Below, piece by piece: positions 7,921-15,734 of a stretch of DNA of 64,000 nt. A program made the position numbers and the translations under genes. Below the pieces are notes generated by a model. It had not been told where the DNA came from. It saw only the letters and a program-made list of their open reading frames with translations, and searched no databases. This DNA is from Devosia ginsengisoli (GTDB taxonomy: Bacteria > Pseudomonadota > Alphaproteobacteria > Rhizobiales > Devosiaceae). Numbering within the stretch: the stretch's first letter is position 1; the number at the start of each line of letters is the position of its first letter. The stretch covers positions 2,480,001 to 2,544,000 of the forward strand of contig NZ_CP042304.1 of assembly GCF_007859655.1 (NCBI RefSeq). The letters run 5' to 3'.

Positions 7921-9065
7921 AGATCACCGCGCTCAAGACCTATCTCGTCGCGCCACGCTGGCTGTTCCTCAAGGTCGAGACCGATGAGGGCATATCGGGC
8001 TGGGGCGAGCCGGTGCTCGAAGGCCATGCCGAGACGCTGGCGACCAAGATTTCCGAACTCGCCGATTTCGTCATCGGGCTCGACCCGCGCCGGATCGAGG
8101 ACATCTGGCAGATGCTGTACCGCAATGGCTGCTATCGCGGCGGGCCGGTGCTGATGAGCGCGATTTCCGGGCTCGACATGGCGCTATGGGATATCAAGGG
8201 CCGCGCCCTCGGCGTCCCCATTCATGAACTGCTCGGCGGCCCAGTGCGCGACCGGGTGCGCACCTATTGCTGGATCGGCGGTGACCGGCCAGAGAACCTG
8301 ATCGCGGGTGCATTGGCGCTGCGCGACAAGGGCTACGATGCCTGCAAGTTGAACATCTGCTCGGAGCTGCAGATCGTCGACAGCTACGCCAAGGTGGATG
8401 GCATCATCCGCAACCTGTTCGAACTGCGCGAGGCCGTGGGCACGAGCATGGACCTTGCCTTCGACTTCCACGGGCGCGTCCATGCCCCCATGGCCCGCGT
8501 GCTGCTCAAGGAACTGGAGCCGTTGCGCCCGATGTTTGTCGAGGATGCGGTGGTTTCCACCATGGTCGAGACCATGGCCGACCTGGCGCGCGCCACCTCG
8601 ATCCCGCTCTGCATCGGCGAGCGACTGCACAGCCGCTACGACTTCAAGCGCGTGTTCGAGCTGCGCGCCGCCCAGGTAATCAACCCCGACACAGCCCATG
8701 TCGGCGGCATTTCGGAAATGGTGCGCATCGGCCATTGGGCCGAGGCCTATGACGTCGCCTTCGCGCCGCATTGCCCCCTTGGGCCGATCGCGCTGGCGGC
8801 CAGCCTGCAGGTTGACGCCATCTGCCACAATGCCTTCATCCAGGAACAGAGCCTCGGGATCCACTACAACCAGCAGGGCGATCTCGGCGACTACACCCTT
8901 CCCGGCCGCGGCTTCAGCTTCGCCGACGGCATGCTGGCGATCCCTCAGGGCCCCGGCCTGGGCATCGAGGTGGACGAGGATGCCGTCATCCACGCGGCCC
9001 AGACCGGCCACCGCTGGCGCGCCCCGGTCTGGCGGCACAAGGACGGCTCGATCGCCGAGTGGTGA
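7917..9065 (+). CDS. dgoD: D-galactonate dehydratase (mandelate racemase/enolase superfamily)
   Basis: 382 residues, the usual DgoD length, and closely similar to E. coli DgoD from memory. Shared features include PRWLFLKVETDEGISGWGEP at the start, YRGGPVLMSAISG, the metal-binding region LAFDFHGRVHAPMA (Asp near 183), FVEDAV and IGERLHSRYDFK, and the catalytic His in APHCPLGPIALAAS. It dehydrates D-galactonate (or a related aldonate) to 2-keto-3-deoxygalactonate. It is last in the operon and should feed the adjacent DHDPS-fold aldolase. FVEDAV replaces the more common FIEEPV, a small change at a metal-site loop. Confidence 0.88.
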   Translation: MKITALKTYLVAPRWLFLKVETDEGISGWGEPVLEGHAETLATKISELADFVIGLDPRRIEDIWQMLYRNGCYRGGPVLMSAISGLDMALWDIKGRALGVPIHELLGGPVRDRVRTYCWIGGDRPENLIAGALALRDKGYDACKLNICSELQIVDSYAKVDGIIRNLFELREAVGTSMDLAFDFHGRVHAPMARVLLKELEPLRPMFVEDAVVSTMVETMADLARATSIPLCIGERLHSRYDFKRVFELRAAQVINPDTAHVGGISEMVRIGHWAEAYDVAFAPHCPLGPIALAASLQVDAICHNAFIQEQSLGIHYNQQGDLGDYTLPGRGFSFADGMLAIPQGPGLGIEVDEDAVIHAAQTGHRWRAPVWRHKDGSIAEW

Positions 9066-9104
9066 TGAAACGCCCGTGATGTTGTAGGCACGCGACGCGC
9101 CGTA

Positions 9105-10010
9105 TCAGCCGTAATTGGCCAGCTCCTGCAGGCCGCGATGAAAGCGGCTGAGCTTGGCATAGAAATCCTCCAGGATATAGCGGATGTCGATAGTGTCGTA
9201 GACCTTGATCGGCCGGTTCTGGCCGGTATGGACATAGTTCATGTGGCTGGTGAATTCAGGCGCCGGCCGCCAGTCGGACACGCCGCCATTCGGATTGAGG
9301 ATGACCGACAGAGCCGGTGTATCGCCGAGCGAGCGATGCTCGATCGGACCCGGATGGACTCGGAAATTCCAGTCGATCAACTGCTCGACGAGATAGTCGC
9401 CGATCGCTCCCTTGCCGGCGCAGCGTTCCTGCAGTTCGGCATAGCTCACCGCCATCATGCGGTAGACCGTGGACGGGATTTGCCAGACCTGGATTTTCGA
9501 GCGCATCACCACATTGGCGGCGGCGATGTCATTCATCAGGTTGAATTCGCGCCCGCCCACCGGCCAGACGCCACCGCCGATCCAGACGCAGATGACATTG
9601 CGCTCGTTGAGCCGTGGCTCCGTCAGCAAGGCCGAGGCCATGTCGGTCAGCGGACCGAGAAAAGCCACGTAGAGCGGCCGGTCGTCATCGGCCATGGCCT
9701 GGTCGATGATCATCTGCGCGCCGGGCGAGGGCACGGGCGTGGTCTCGTCGGGCAGCGCCGTCGCCGCGCCATTGGCCACCGGGATACGACCCGAAAGCTC
9801 CATGAGTTGGAGCAGCTTGTCGATCTCGGCCCGGCTATCCAGCATGCTGGTCTGCGAGCGATGCGCGCCGAAATGGGCGGCGATGATGCCGTGGAAATCG
9901 AACGTCGGCGTCAGCAGGGCATGAACGATGGTGAACTGGTCGTCGGCCTCGTTCTTGGCATCGGTATTGAGGATGAGGCGGGCGCGCTTTTCGCGGGGCA
10001 GCGTGGTCAT
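9105..10010 (-). CDS. Nucleoside hydrolase-like (IUNH fold) protein
   Basis: 301 residues. The N-terminal motif LILNTDAKNEADDQF is a divergent form of the DTDPGxDD calcium-binding loop of nucleoside hydrolases, and VAFLGPLTDMASAL matches the family GPLTN(L/I)A motif. Last gene of the minus-strand operon, 13 bp after the isomerase. Nucleoside hydrolases cleave N-ribosides, but here the partners process a (branched) pentose. It may instead hydrolyse a pentofuranoside supplied by the transporter, or a nucleoside-like aglycone conjugate. Function is inferred only from fold and context. Confidence 0.75.
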   Translation of the reverse strand: MTTLPREKRARLILNTDAKNEADDQFTIVHALLTPTFDFHGIIAAHFGAHRSQTSMLDSRAEIDKLLQLMELSGRIPVANGAATALPDETTPVPSPGAQMIIDQAMADDDRPLYVAFLGPLTDMASALLTEPRLNERNVICVWIGGGVWPVGGREFNLMNDIAAANVVMRSKIQVWQIPSTVYRMMAVSYAELQERCAGKGAIGDYLVEQLIDWNFRVHPGPIEHRSLGDTPALSVILNPNGGVSDWRPAPEFTSHMNYVHTGQNRPIKVYDTIDIRYILEDFYAKLSRFHRGLQELANYG

Positions 10011-10023
10011 ATTTCCAACTCCG

Positions 10024-11004
10024 TCAGAATGAGCCGAACAGGGCTCTTTGCGCGATCTTCAGCGCGCCGATGGCGTCATGCTTGCTCTGGGCCTCCTTGA
10101 GCGCATCGATATCGAGGGCGTCGAGCCCCTTCGAGGCGGCCTTGAGGAAGTCGATGGCATGGTTCGCGGTCGCGACGCTGTCCTCGCGGAACGGGAACTG
10201 GTCGAGTTGCCAGACGCCCTCCCACTTGTTCTTGCGCAGCACGTAGAAGAATTCGAACAGCTCGATGGGATGCAGGCTCCCCGCGACCAGGTCATCGTCC
10301 CAGGAGCGGTAATTGTCGTTGACGTCCATGCCGAAAAGGCGGCCGTAATCGATAGCCATCTGGGCGGAATCGGCGGCCGACTCCCCGCCGAACAGGGCAT
10401 GGCCGAAATCGAGCAGGATGCCGACATTGGGCAGGCCGATCTTCTCGATGCCGAGTAGCGTGCGGGCGAGCGAGTCGAAGCTCATATGCACGCGCGGCTC
10501 ACGCGGCTTGTATTCGATGACGAATTTGAGGTCTGGATTCTCGCTGGCGAGCTGGCCGACGCCATCGAGTGAGTGCTTCCACAGCGTGCCGTGATCGACC
10601 TGGAACGGATAGTCCCACCCATCCTGGCCCGGCCACAGCTTGACATAGTCGGCATTGAAGAAGCGGACCACGTCGCAGGCTTCGGTGATCAGCTCATGGG
10701 CCCGGCGGCGCACCCCGGCATCCGGGTTGGTGAAGGCACCCTTGGCAAATTCGCGGGTGTAGATTTCGGGCGTGATGCCTATGACCCCGAGCCTGTTGCG
10801 GTCGAGCGCCGCCTTGATCTGGGCGTTGCTGAACGCCCCGCCGAAGAACGGATAGTTGATGTCCACGACCGAAAGGTCTTTCACCTGGCCGGCTAGGTCG
10901 ATGGCCTCGATGACGCTGCGCGGCGCGCCATAGCCGTCGGTGGCGTAGCGATCGACATAGGTGGCGAAGTGCCAGATGCCGGCACCGAAACGCTGGCTGC
11001 TCAT
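10024..11004 (-). CDS. Xylose-isomerase-like TIM-barrel sugar isomerase, candidate D-apiose isomerase
   Basis: 326 residues. AP-endonuclease-2/xylose isomerase-like barrel with putative metal ligands in [11 protein letters not shown] (~178), [13 protein letters not shown] (~215) and [14 protein letters not shown] (~250). The ATG at 11004 has GGAGGA upstream and overlaps the kinase stop. With a kinase and a split transketolase in the same operon, the best inference is an aldose-ketose isomerase making the kinase substrate. In the described D-apiose pathway an isomerase of this fold converts apiose to apulose. Other pentose substrates cannot be excluded. Confidence 0.75.
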   Translation of the reverse strand: MSSQRFGAGIWHFATYVDRYATDGYGAPRSVIEAIDLAGQVKDLSVVDINYPFFGGAFSNAQIKAALDRNRLGVIGITPEIYTREFAKGAFTNPDAGVRRRAHELITEACDVVRFFNADYVKLWPGQDGWDYPFQVDHGTLWKHSLDGVGQLASENPDLKFVIEYKPREPRVHMSFDSLARTLLGIEKIGLPNVGILLDFGHALFGGESAADSAQMAIDYGRLFGMDVNDNYRSWDDDLVAGSLHPIELFEFFYVLRKNKWEGVWQLDQFPFREDSVATANHAIDFLKAASKGLDALDIDALKEAQSKHDAIGALKIAQRALFGSF

Positions 11005-12506
11005 TGTTGTCCTCCATGGGTCGGCCCGTTCGGGGCTTGTATGTTCAAGGTCTGGGTGATGGCAGCGCTCCAGCGGGCGCGATGCGCGATGCGGTCGGCC
11101 TCGGCCATGGCGGGTTCGCAGCGGCCGGCGGCAGGCACCGGGGCCATGGCGACCCCAAGGCGGGCAAAGGCCAGGGCGGCCGCGCCGAGTGCGCTGACCT
11201 CGGGCGCCGCCGCCATGGCGACGGGCCGCGCGATGATATCGGCCTGGAACTGCATCAGCAGCGGATTGCGCGAGGCGCCGCCATCGGCACGCAGCTCGGC
11301 TATGGGCAGACCCATATCCTGCTCCATGGCACTAACCACATCGGCCACCTGGAACGCGATTGCCTCGATGGCCGCCCGCGCCAGGTGCGCCGGTTTCGTG
11401 CCCAGCGACAGGCCGGTAATGGTGCCCCTTGCATCGGAGCGCCAATAGGGCGCGCCAAGCCCGACCAGGGCCGGGACGAAGGCGACGCCATTGCTGTCGG
11501 GCACGCTCTCGGCAAGGGCGGACAAGGCGGCTGAATCGGCCAGTCCCAGCATGTCGGCCATGAAGGCGGCACTCTGGCCCGAAACCGAAATATTGCCCTC
11601 GAGCGCATGCGCAACCATGCCGCCCTGGCTCCAGGCGATGGTGCTGGACAGGCCGTGCCGCGACAGCACGCGGCCCGGCGTGAGGGCCATCAGTGACGTG
11701 CCGGTGCCATAGGTCGCCTTGACCATGCCCGGACTGCGCACGCCGTGGCCGAATAGGGCGGCGTGGGAGTCGCCGATCATGGCATGGATCGGGATGCCGG
11801 CCGGAAGCGCCGTAGCGCCGGCAGCGAGACTGCCGAAATTGCTGTCGGACGATCGCACCTCGGGCAACAGCGCCATGGGCACGCCGAACAGGTCCGCCAG
11901 CTCTTCGTCCCAGTGCAAAGCCGAGGTGTCGAAGAGCTGGGTCCGCGCGGCGTTGGAATGGTCGGTGGCGTGCATGGCGCCCGCCGTCAGCGACCAGAGC
12001 AGCCAGCTATCGACCGTACCGGCGCGCAGCTCGCCCCGCTCGGCGCGCCGGCGCGCGCCTGGAACATTGTCCAGCAGCCAGGCAATCTTGGCTGCGGGAA
12101 AGAGCGGATCGAGGGCAAGCCCGGTTTTCTGCTCGATCATCCCGGCATGCCCCTGCCCCCGCAGCGTCTCGCAGGCTGGAGCCGAGCGGCGACATTGCCA
12201 GATGATACAGGGGCCGATGGGCTCGCCCGTGGCCGCGTCCCAGACAACGATGGATTCGCGCTGGTTGGAGATGGCAAGGGCGGCGATCCCCGCGCTGCCG
12301 CCCGCCTTGGAGACAATTTCGGCGATCACCTGGCGCACGCCCTCGACCAAAGCCGTGGCCGATTGCTCAGCCCAACCCGGCTGGGGATAGGTCACCACAT
12401 TGGGCACCGCGGCCTGGTGCAACACGCGTCCATCCGCGCCCACCAGCAGCGCCTTGGTGTTCGACGTGCCCTGGTCGATGGCGAGAATGCGGCCGGTCAT
12501 GCTCAT
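11001..12506 (-). CDS. FGGY carbohydrate kinase (glycerol-kinase-like), candidate apulose kinase
   Basis: 501 residues from an ATG at 12506 that overlaps the transketolase stop. An FGGY kinase close to Glp[16 protein letters not shown] (phosphate 1 loop), [54 protein letters not shown]. The GlpK WQDRR motif reads WQCRR, and glycerol-contacting positions differ, so a different triose- or branched-ketose substrate is likely. Operon partners suggest phosphorylation of the ketose made by the isomerase to give a 4-phosphate for transketolase. Confidence 0.85.
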   Translation of the reverse strand: MSMTGRILAIDQGTSNTKALLVGADGRVLHQAAVPNVVTYPQPGWAEQSATALVEGVRQVIAEIVSKAGGSAGIAALAISNQRESIVVWDAATGEPIGPCIIWQCRRSAPACETLRGQGHAGMIEQKTGLALDPLFPAAKIAWLLDNVPGARRRAERGELRAGTVDSWLLWSLTAGAMHATDHSNAARTQLFDTSALHWDEELADLFGVPMALLPEVRSSDSNFGSLAAGATALPAGIPIHAMIGDSHAALFGHGVRSPGMVKATYGTGTSLMALTPGRVLSRHGLSSTIAWSQGGMVAHALEGNISVSGQSAAFMADMLGLADSAALSALAESVPDSNGVAFVPALVGLGAPYWRSDARGTITGLSLGTKPAHLARAAIEAIAFQVADVVSAMEQDMGLPIAELRADGGASRNPLLMQFQADIIARPVAMAAAPEVSALGAAALAFARLGVAMAPVPAAGRCEPAMAEADRIAHRARWSAAITQTLNIQAPNGPTHGGQQ

Positions 12507-13459
12507 CACTTGCGGGCGATGGTCTGCCGCACGGCGTCGGCTATGCCGGTTTCGGTCAGGCCAAAATGCTCCATCAGCCATGCTGCCGAACCAGTTGGCA
12601 CGAAACCGGGAAAGCCCATGATGCGCATGGGGACGGGCGTATTGGCGGTGACGATTTCGGCCACCGCACCACCCAGTCCGCCGCGCACCGAATGCTCTTC
12701 CACCGTGACGATGGCGCCGGTTTCGGCCGCCGCGAGAATGGCGGCCTCGTCGAGCGGATTGACCGTCGCCATGTTGATCACCCGCGCCGAGATGCCCTCG
12801 ACCGCCAGCGCTCGAGCCGCCGCCACCGCGCGATGCACCATGGTGCCATTGGCGATGATGGCGGCATCATTGCCTTCCATCAGCGTCTCGGCCTTGCCGA
12901 TTTCGAAGCGCGCATGTTTACGCGCCAGCGCCGGCACCGGCATGCGGCTGATGCGCACGAAGACCGGGCCATCCATGACCGCGGCAGCGCGAATGGCCTG
13001 CTCGGTCTGCCAGGGATCGGCCGGCACGATCAGCGTCAGGTTGTTGAACAGGCGCAGCCAGGCCATGTCCTCGATGGAGTGATGCGTCGGCCCCAGTTCG
13101 CCATAGGCGACGCCGCTTGACTGGCCGATCAGCTTCACATTGACATTGGAATAGGCAATGTCGGCCTTGACCTGTTCCATGGCACGGCCGGTGATGAAAC
13201 AGGAAGCGGCCGACACGAAGGGCACCTTGCCGCCATTGGCCAGGCCCGCGCCGACGGCCACCAGGGTTTGTTCGGCAATGCCGACATTGACCATGCGCTC
13301 GGGCCATTTCTTCCTGAAACCGGCCAGTTTGGACGAGCCGACACTGTCGCTGACCACCGTGACGATGCGAGCGTCCTGCTCGGCCAGTGACTCGATGGTG
13401 GCGGCGAAACTGTCGCGGCAATCGAACAGGCCAGCTTCGGCCGGGGCTGCTGCACTCAT
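12506..13459 (-). CDS. Transketolase C-terminal subunit (pyrimidine-binding half)
   Basis: 317 residues. The ATG at 13459 overlaps the stop of the N-terminal subunit. It carries the Pyr domain with the cofactor-activating Glu in NVGIAEQTLVAVGAGLA, the THHSIEDMAWLR loop and the C-terminal transketolase domain. Together with the next gene it forms one active enzyme, as in other split transketolases. Two-subunit transketolases are used by the D-apiose route to act on apulose-4-phosphate. Housekeeping transketolase is normally one ~660-residue chain, so this is a dedicated catabolic copy. Confidence 0.88.
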   Translation of the reverse strand: MSAAAPAEAGLFDCRDSFAATIESLAEQDARIVTVVSDSVGSSKLAGFRKKWPERMVNVGIAEQTLVAVGAGLANGGKVPFVSAASCFITGRAMEQVKADIAYSNVNVKLIGQSSGVAYGELGPTHHSIEDMAWLRLFNNLTLIVPADPWQTEQAIRAAAVMDGPVFVRISRMPVPALARKHARFEIGKAETLMEGNDAAIIANGTMVHRAVAAARALAVEGISARVINMATVNPLDEAAILAAAETGAIVTVEEHSVRGGLGGAVAEIVTANTPVPMRIMGFPGFVPTGSAAWLMEHFGLTETGIADAVRQTIARK

Positions 13460-14307
13460 CAAACCAACTCCGCCATGGCCTGCTCGTATTGTTCCTTGTT
13501 GGGCACGCCATGATGCCAGTCAACATTGTCATGCATGAAGCTCACGCCCTTGCCCTTGATGGTATTGGCGATGACGCAAAGCGGCTTGCCGCGGCCCTTC
13601 GGGCTGGCGCTGAGCATGGCCAGCAGTTGATCGGGATCGTGCCCGTCAATGGTTTCGACATGCCAGCCGAAGGCCCGCCATTTGTCGTCGAGCGGGTCGA
13701 GCGAGGCCGTCTCCTCGGTGCGCGCGCCCTGCTGCAGGCGGTTGCGATCGATGATAACCGTCAGGTTCTCGAGCTTGCGATGGCCCGCCGTCAGGGCCGC
13801 TTCCCAATTACTGCCTTCCTGCAATTCACCGTCGCCGGTCAACACGAAGGTACGGAAATCGGCGCCGTCCATCTGGCCGGCAATGGCGATGCCGGTGGCA
13901 ACGGGCAGGCCATGCCCCAGCGGGCCGGTATTGGTTTCGACGCCGGGCAGGTAATTGCGGTTGGGGTGGCCATTGAGCCGGCTCTGCGGCTCCATATACG
14001 TCGTCAGCTCCGCCTCGGGGAAATAGCCGGCCGCCGCCAGCACCGCATAGAACGCGCCGGTGCAATGGCCCTTGCTCATCACGAAGCGGTCGCGCCCTGG
14101 ATCGCCGGGCTTTGTCGGGTCGAAGCGCAGCACGCCGAAATAGAGGGCGGCAAGAATGTCGGCCGAACTGAAATCGCCGCCGGGATGGCCCAGTTGCGCC
14201 TCATAGACCATCTGGAAGCTGCGACGGCGGATCCAGAGGGCCTTGTCGCGGACAATCCTGGCCAGATCATTGGGCAGAGTGGTTTGAACCGGCGCGGTCG
14301 ATAGCAA
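13459..14307 (-). CDS. Transketolase N-terminal subunit (TPP-binding half)
   Basis: 282 residues from a TTG at 14307 with GGAGG six bases upstream; the nearest internal ATG would remove conserved N-terminal sequence. Landmarks are QLGHPGGDFSSADILAALYF, FVMSKGHCTGAFYAVLA, and the thiamine diphosphate motif GDGELQEGSNWEAALTAGHR ending at the Asn of VIIDRNRLQQ. First gene of the minus-strand sugar operon, diverging from the DeoR regulator. Confidence 0.88.
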   Translation of the reverse strand: MLSTAPVQTTLPNDLARIVRDKALWIRRRSFQMVYEAQLGHPGGDFSSADILAALYFGVLRFDPTKPGDPGRDRFVMSKGHCTGAFYAVLAAAGYFPEAELTTYMEPQSRLNGHPNRNYLPGVETNTGPLGHGLPVATGIAIAGQMDGADFRTFVLTGDGELQEGSNWEAALTAGHRKLENLTVIIDRNRLQQGARTEETASLDPLDDKWRAFGWHVETIDGHDPDQLLAMLSASPKGRGKPLCVIANTIKGKGVSFMHDNVDWHHGVPNKEQYEQAMAELV

Positions 14308-14423
14308 AGCGGGCCTCCAGGCGACAGCAGCGAGCCGGCGTCAGCGTCCGCGAGCGATGCTACCTGTGCGGGTTCCCTCGGGGCGCGGCAATGTGGGTCG
14401 CCGTCTCTTGTTTAGGCGGAAGC

Positions 14424-14484
14424 TATAATGCACTTTGTTTTCGCGCAATACGGAAAAGTTTCGATTTATGCGTTTTCCTTTCGA
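14424..14484 (+). promoter_or_regulatory. Divergent control region: -10 element and three TTTCG boxes 20 bp apart
   Basis: A perfect TATAAT (14424-14429) points toward the DeoR gene, though no good -35 is visible. Just downstream, TTTCG occurs at 14439-14443, 14459-14463 and 14479-14483 (the last two are TTTCGA), exactly 20 bp apart, i.e. about two helical turns, on one face of the DNA. Repeats of this type suit a multimeric DeoR-family repressor controlling both its own gene and the divergent transketolase operon. Related TTTCGA and CGAAA words also occur at 15435-15440 and 15532-15536, before the ABC transporter. Confidence 0.5.
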
Positions 14485-14575
14485 TATCTTTTGGCGCTGA
14501 GAGTGATTTGCCGCGTTGAATCCGTTGCATTCCGGCGCCGCCGATGACAAACAGGATTGGCAGGCAGGGGCGGAA

Positions 14576-15433
14576 ATGCCTCGTCATATTGGGGTGATGA
14601 TGCAAAAGGGCGGGACGAACAGGCCCATTCGCGAGCGGATTGCAGCGTCCGATACCGGGCGCCCGCAATTGCTGGCCGAGCCGCGGCGCATGAAAATTCT
14701 CGAATGGCTGCAGGAAGAGGGCAGCGCACGCGTGCGCGACCTGTCCGCCGCCTTTGCCGTGTCGGAGGCCACCATAAGGCAGGACCTCGAGCGCCTCGAC
14801 AGCGACGGCTATATCACCCGCGAGCATGGCGGCGCCTATCTCCGCTCCGTGCCGCAGCAGGTGCAGTCCATGACGCTGCAGCACGGCCAGAACATGGACA
14901 AGAAACTGCGCATCGGCATGGCCGCCGCAGCCTTGGTCGGTGACAGCGAAACCATCATCATCGACTCGGGCACCACCACCACGCAATTCGCGGAAAACCT
15001 CAAGTCCCGCCGCGATCTCAACATCATCACCAATGCGCTCAACATCGCGCTGATCCTCGGCGCGATCCCCACCAATACCGTTCACATGCCGGCCGGCCAG
15101 TTCAAGGCGCCGACCCTGTCGCTGAGCGGGGAGAAGTCGGCGGAATTCTTCGTCGGCATCTATGCGCAAAAACTGTTCCTGGCCACGGCAGGAATATCCT
15201 TCGAGGCCGGCCTCACCTATCCCGCCATCGGCGACATCTACGTCAAGCGCTCGATGGTCAAGGCGGCCTCGCATATCTACCTGCTCGCCGACTCGACCAA
15301 GATCGGCCGCGTCTCCTTCTCCGCCCTGGGCGGTGTCGAGATTGTGCACACGCTGATCACCGATAGCGGCATCCGCGACGAAGACCGCGCAGAATTCGAG
15401 CGTCGCGGCGTCGACGTCATCGTCGCGGTCTGA
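14576..15433 (+). CDS. DeoR/GlpR family transcriptional regulator
   Basis: 285 residues from the ATG at 14576 (purine-rich CAGGGGCGGAA upstream; in-frame starts at 14594, 14597 and 14600 are also possible). DeoR helix-turn-helix around residues 35-85 (RDLSAAFAVSEATIRQDLER, HGGAYL), then the DeoRC sugar-phosphate-sensing domain with IIIDSGTTTTQFAENL and IYLLADSTKIGR. It sits between the divergent transketolase operon and the ABC transporter operon and likely controls both in response to a phosphorylated sugar. Confidence 0.9.
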   Translation: MPRHIGVMMQKGGTNRPIRERIAASDTGRPQLLAEPRRMKILEWLQEEGSARVRDLSAAFAVSEATIRQDLERLDSDGYITREHGGAYLRSVPQQVQSMTLQHGQNMDKKLRIGMAAAALVGDSETIIIDSGTTTTQFAENLKSRRDLNIITNALNIALILGAIPTNTVHMPAGQFKAPTLSLSGEKSAEFFVGIYAQKLFLATAGISFEAGLTYPAIGDIYVKRSMVKAASHIYLLADSTKIGRVSFSALGGVEIVHTLITDSGIRDEDRAEFERRGVDVIVAV

Positions 15434-15484
15434 GTTTCGACTTCCATTTTTTGGTATTTGCGCCGCTGGTTGCCGCCAGGGGCA

Positions 15485-15536
15485 TTGACATCGCATATTC
15501 TCAATCATATTCGTTAGAAATCGCAAGGAAACGAAA
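15485..15536 (+). promoter_or_regulatory. Promoter of the ABC transporter / apiosidase operon with possible operator
   Basis: TTGACA at 15485-15490 (perfect -35) and TATTCG at 15508-15513 with 17-bp spacing. A GAAA/CGAAA-rich stretch follows (15517-15536), resembling the TTTCG boxes of the divergent region on the other strand. The rest of the 300-bp gap (15434-15734) is leader: no ORF I would support, ending in a strong ribosome site GAGGAGG at 15721-15727. Confidence 0.5.
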
Positions 15537-15734
15537 CTAGTCAAAAACACCTGCGATGCGCGTCAGGGTATGCGCGAAGGCCCGAGGGAGGCTCTGCTCA
15601 ACCAACAATTGCCCGCCATGACATCCGTGGCGGCGGCATTGACGAGCAGGCGTGCCAGCCAATGGGTCTCGGAAGCACCCAAACAAGAGACGGCTCGGCC
15701 GAGAGGGATCCGGGTCAGTCGAGGAGGACGTAAC

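Noticed and set aside
9105..14307. Xylulose or erythritol pathway as the main reading of the minus-strand operon
   Set aside because: A GlpK-like kinase with a split transketolase and adjacent apiosidase-like enzymes fits the apiose route better; no xylulokinase-type kinase or erythritol dehydrogenases are present. Not excluded biochemically.
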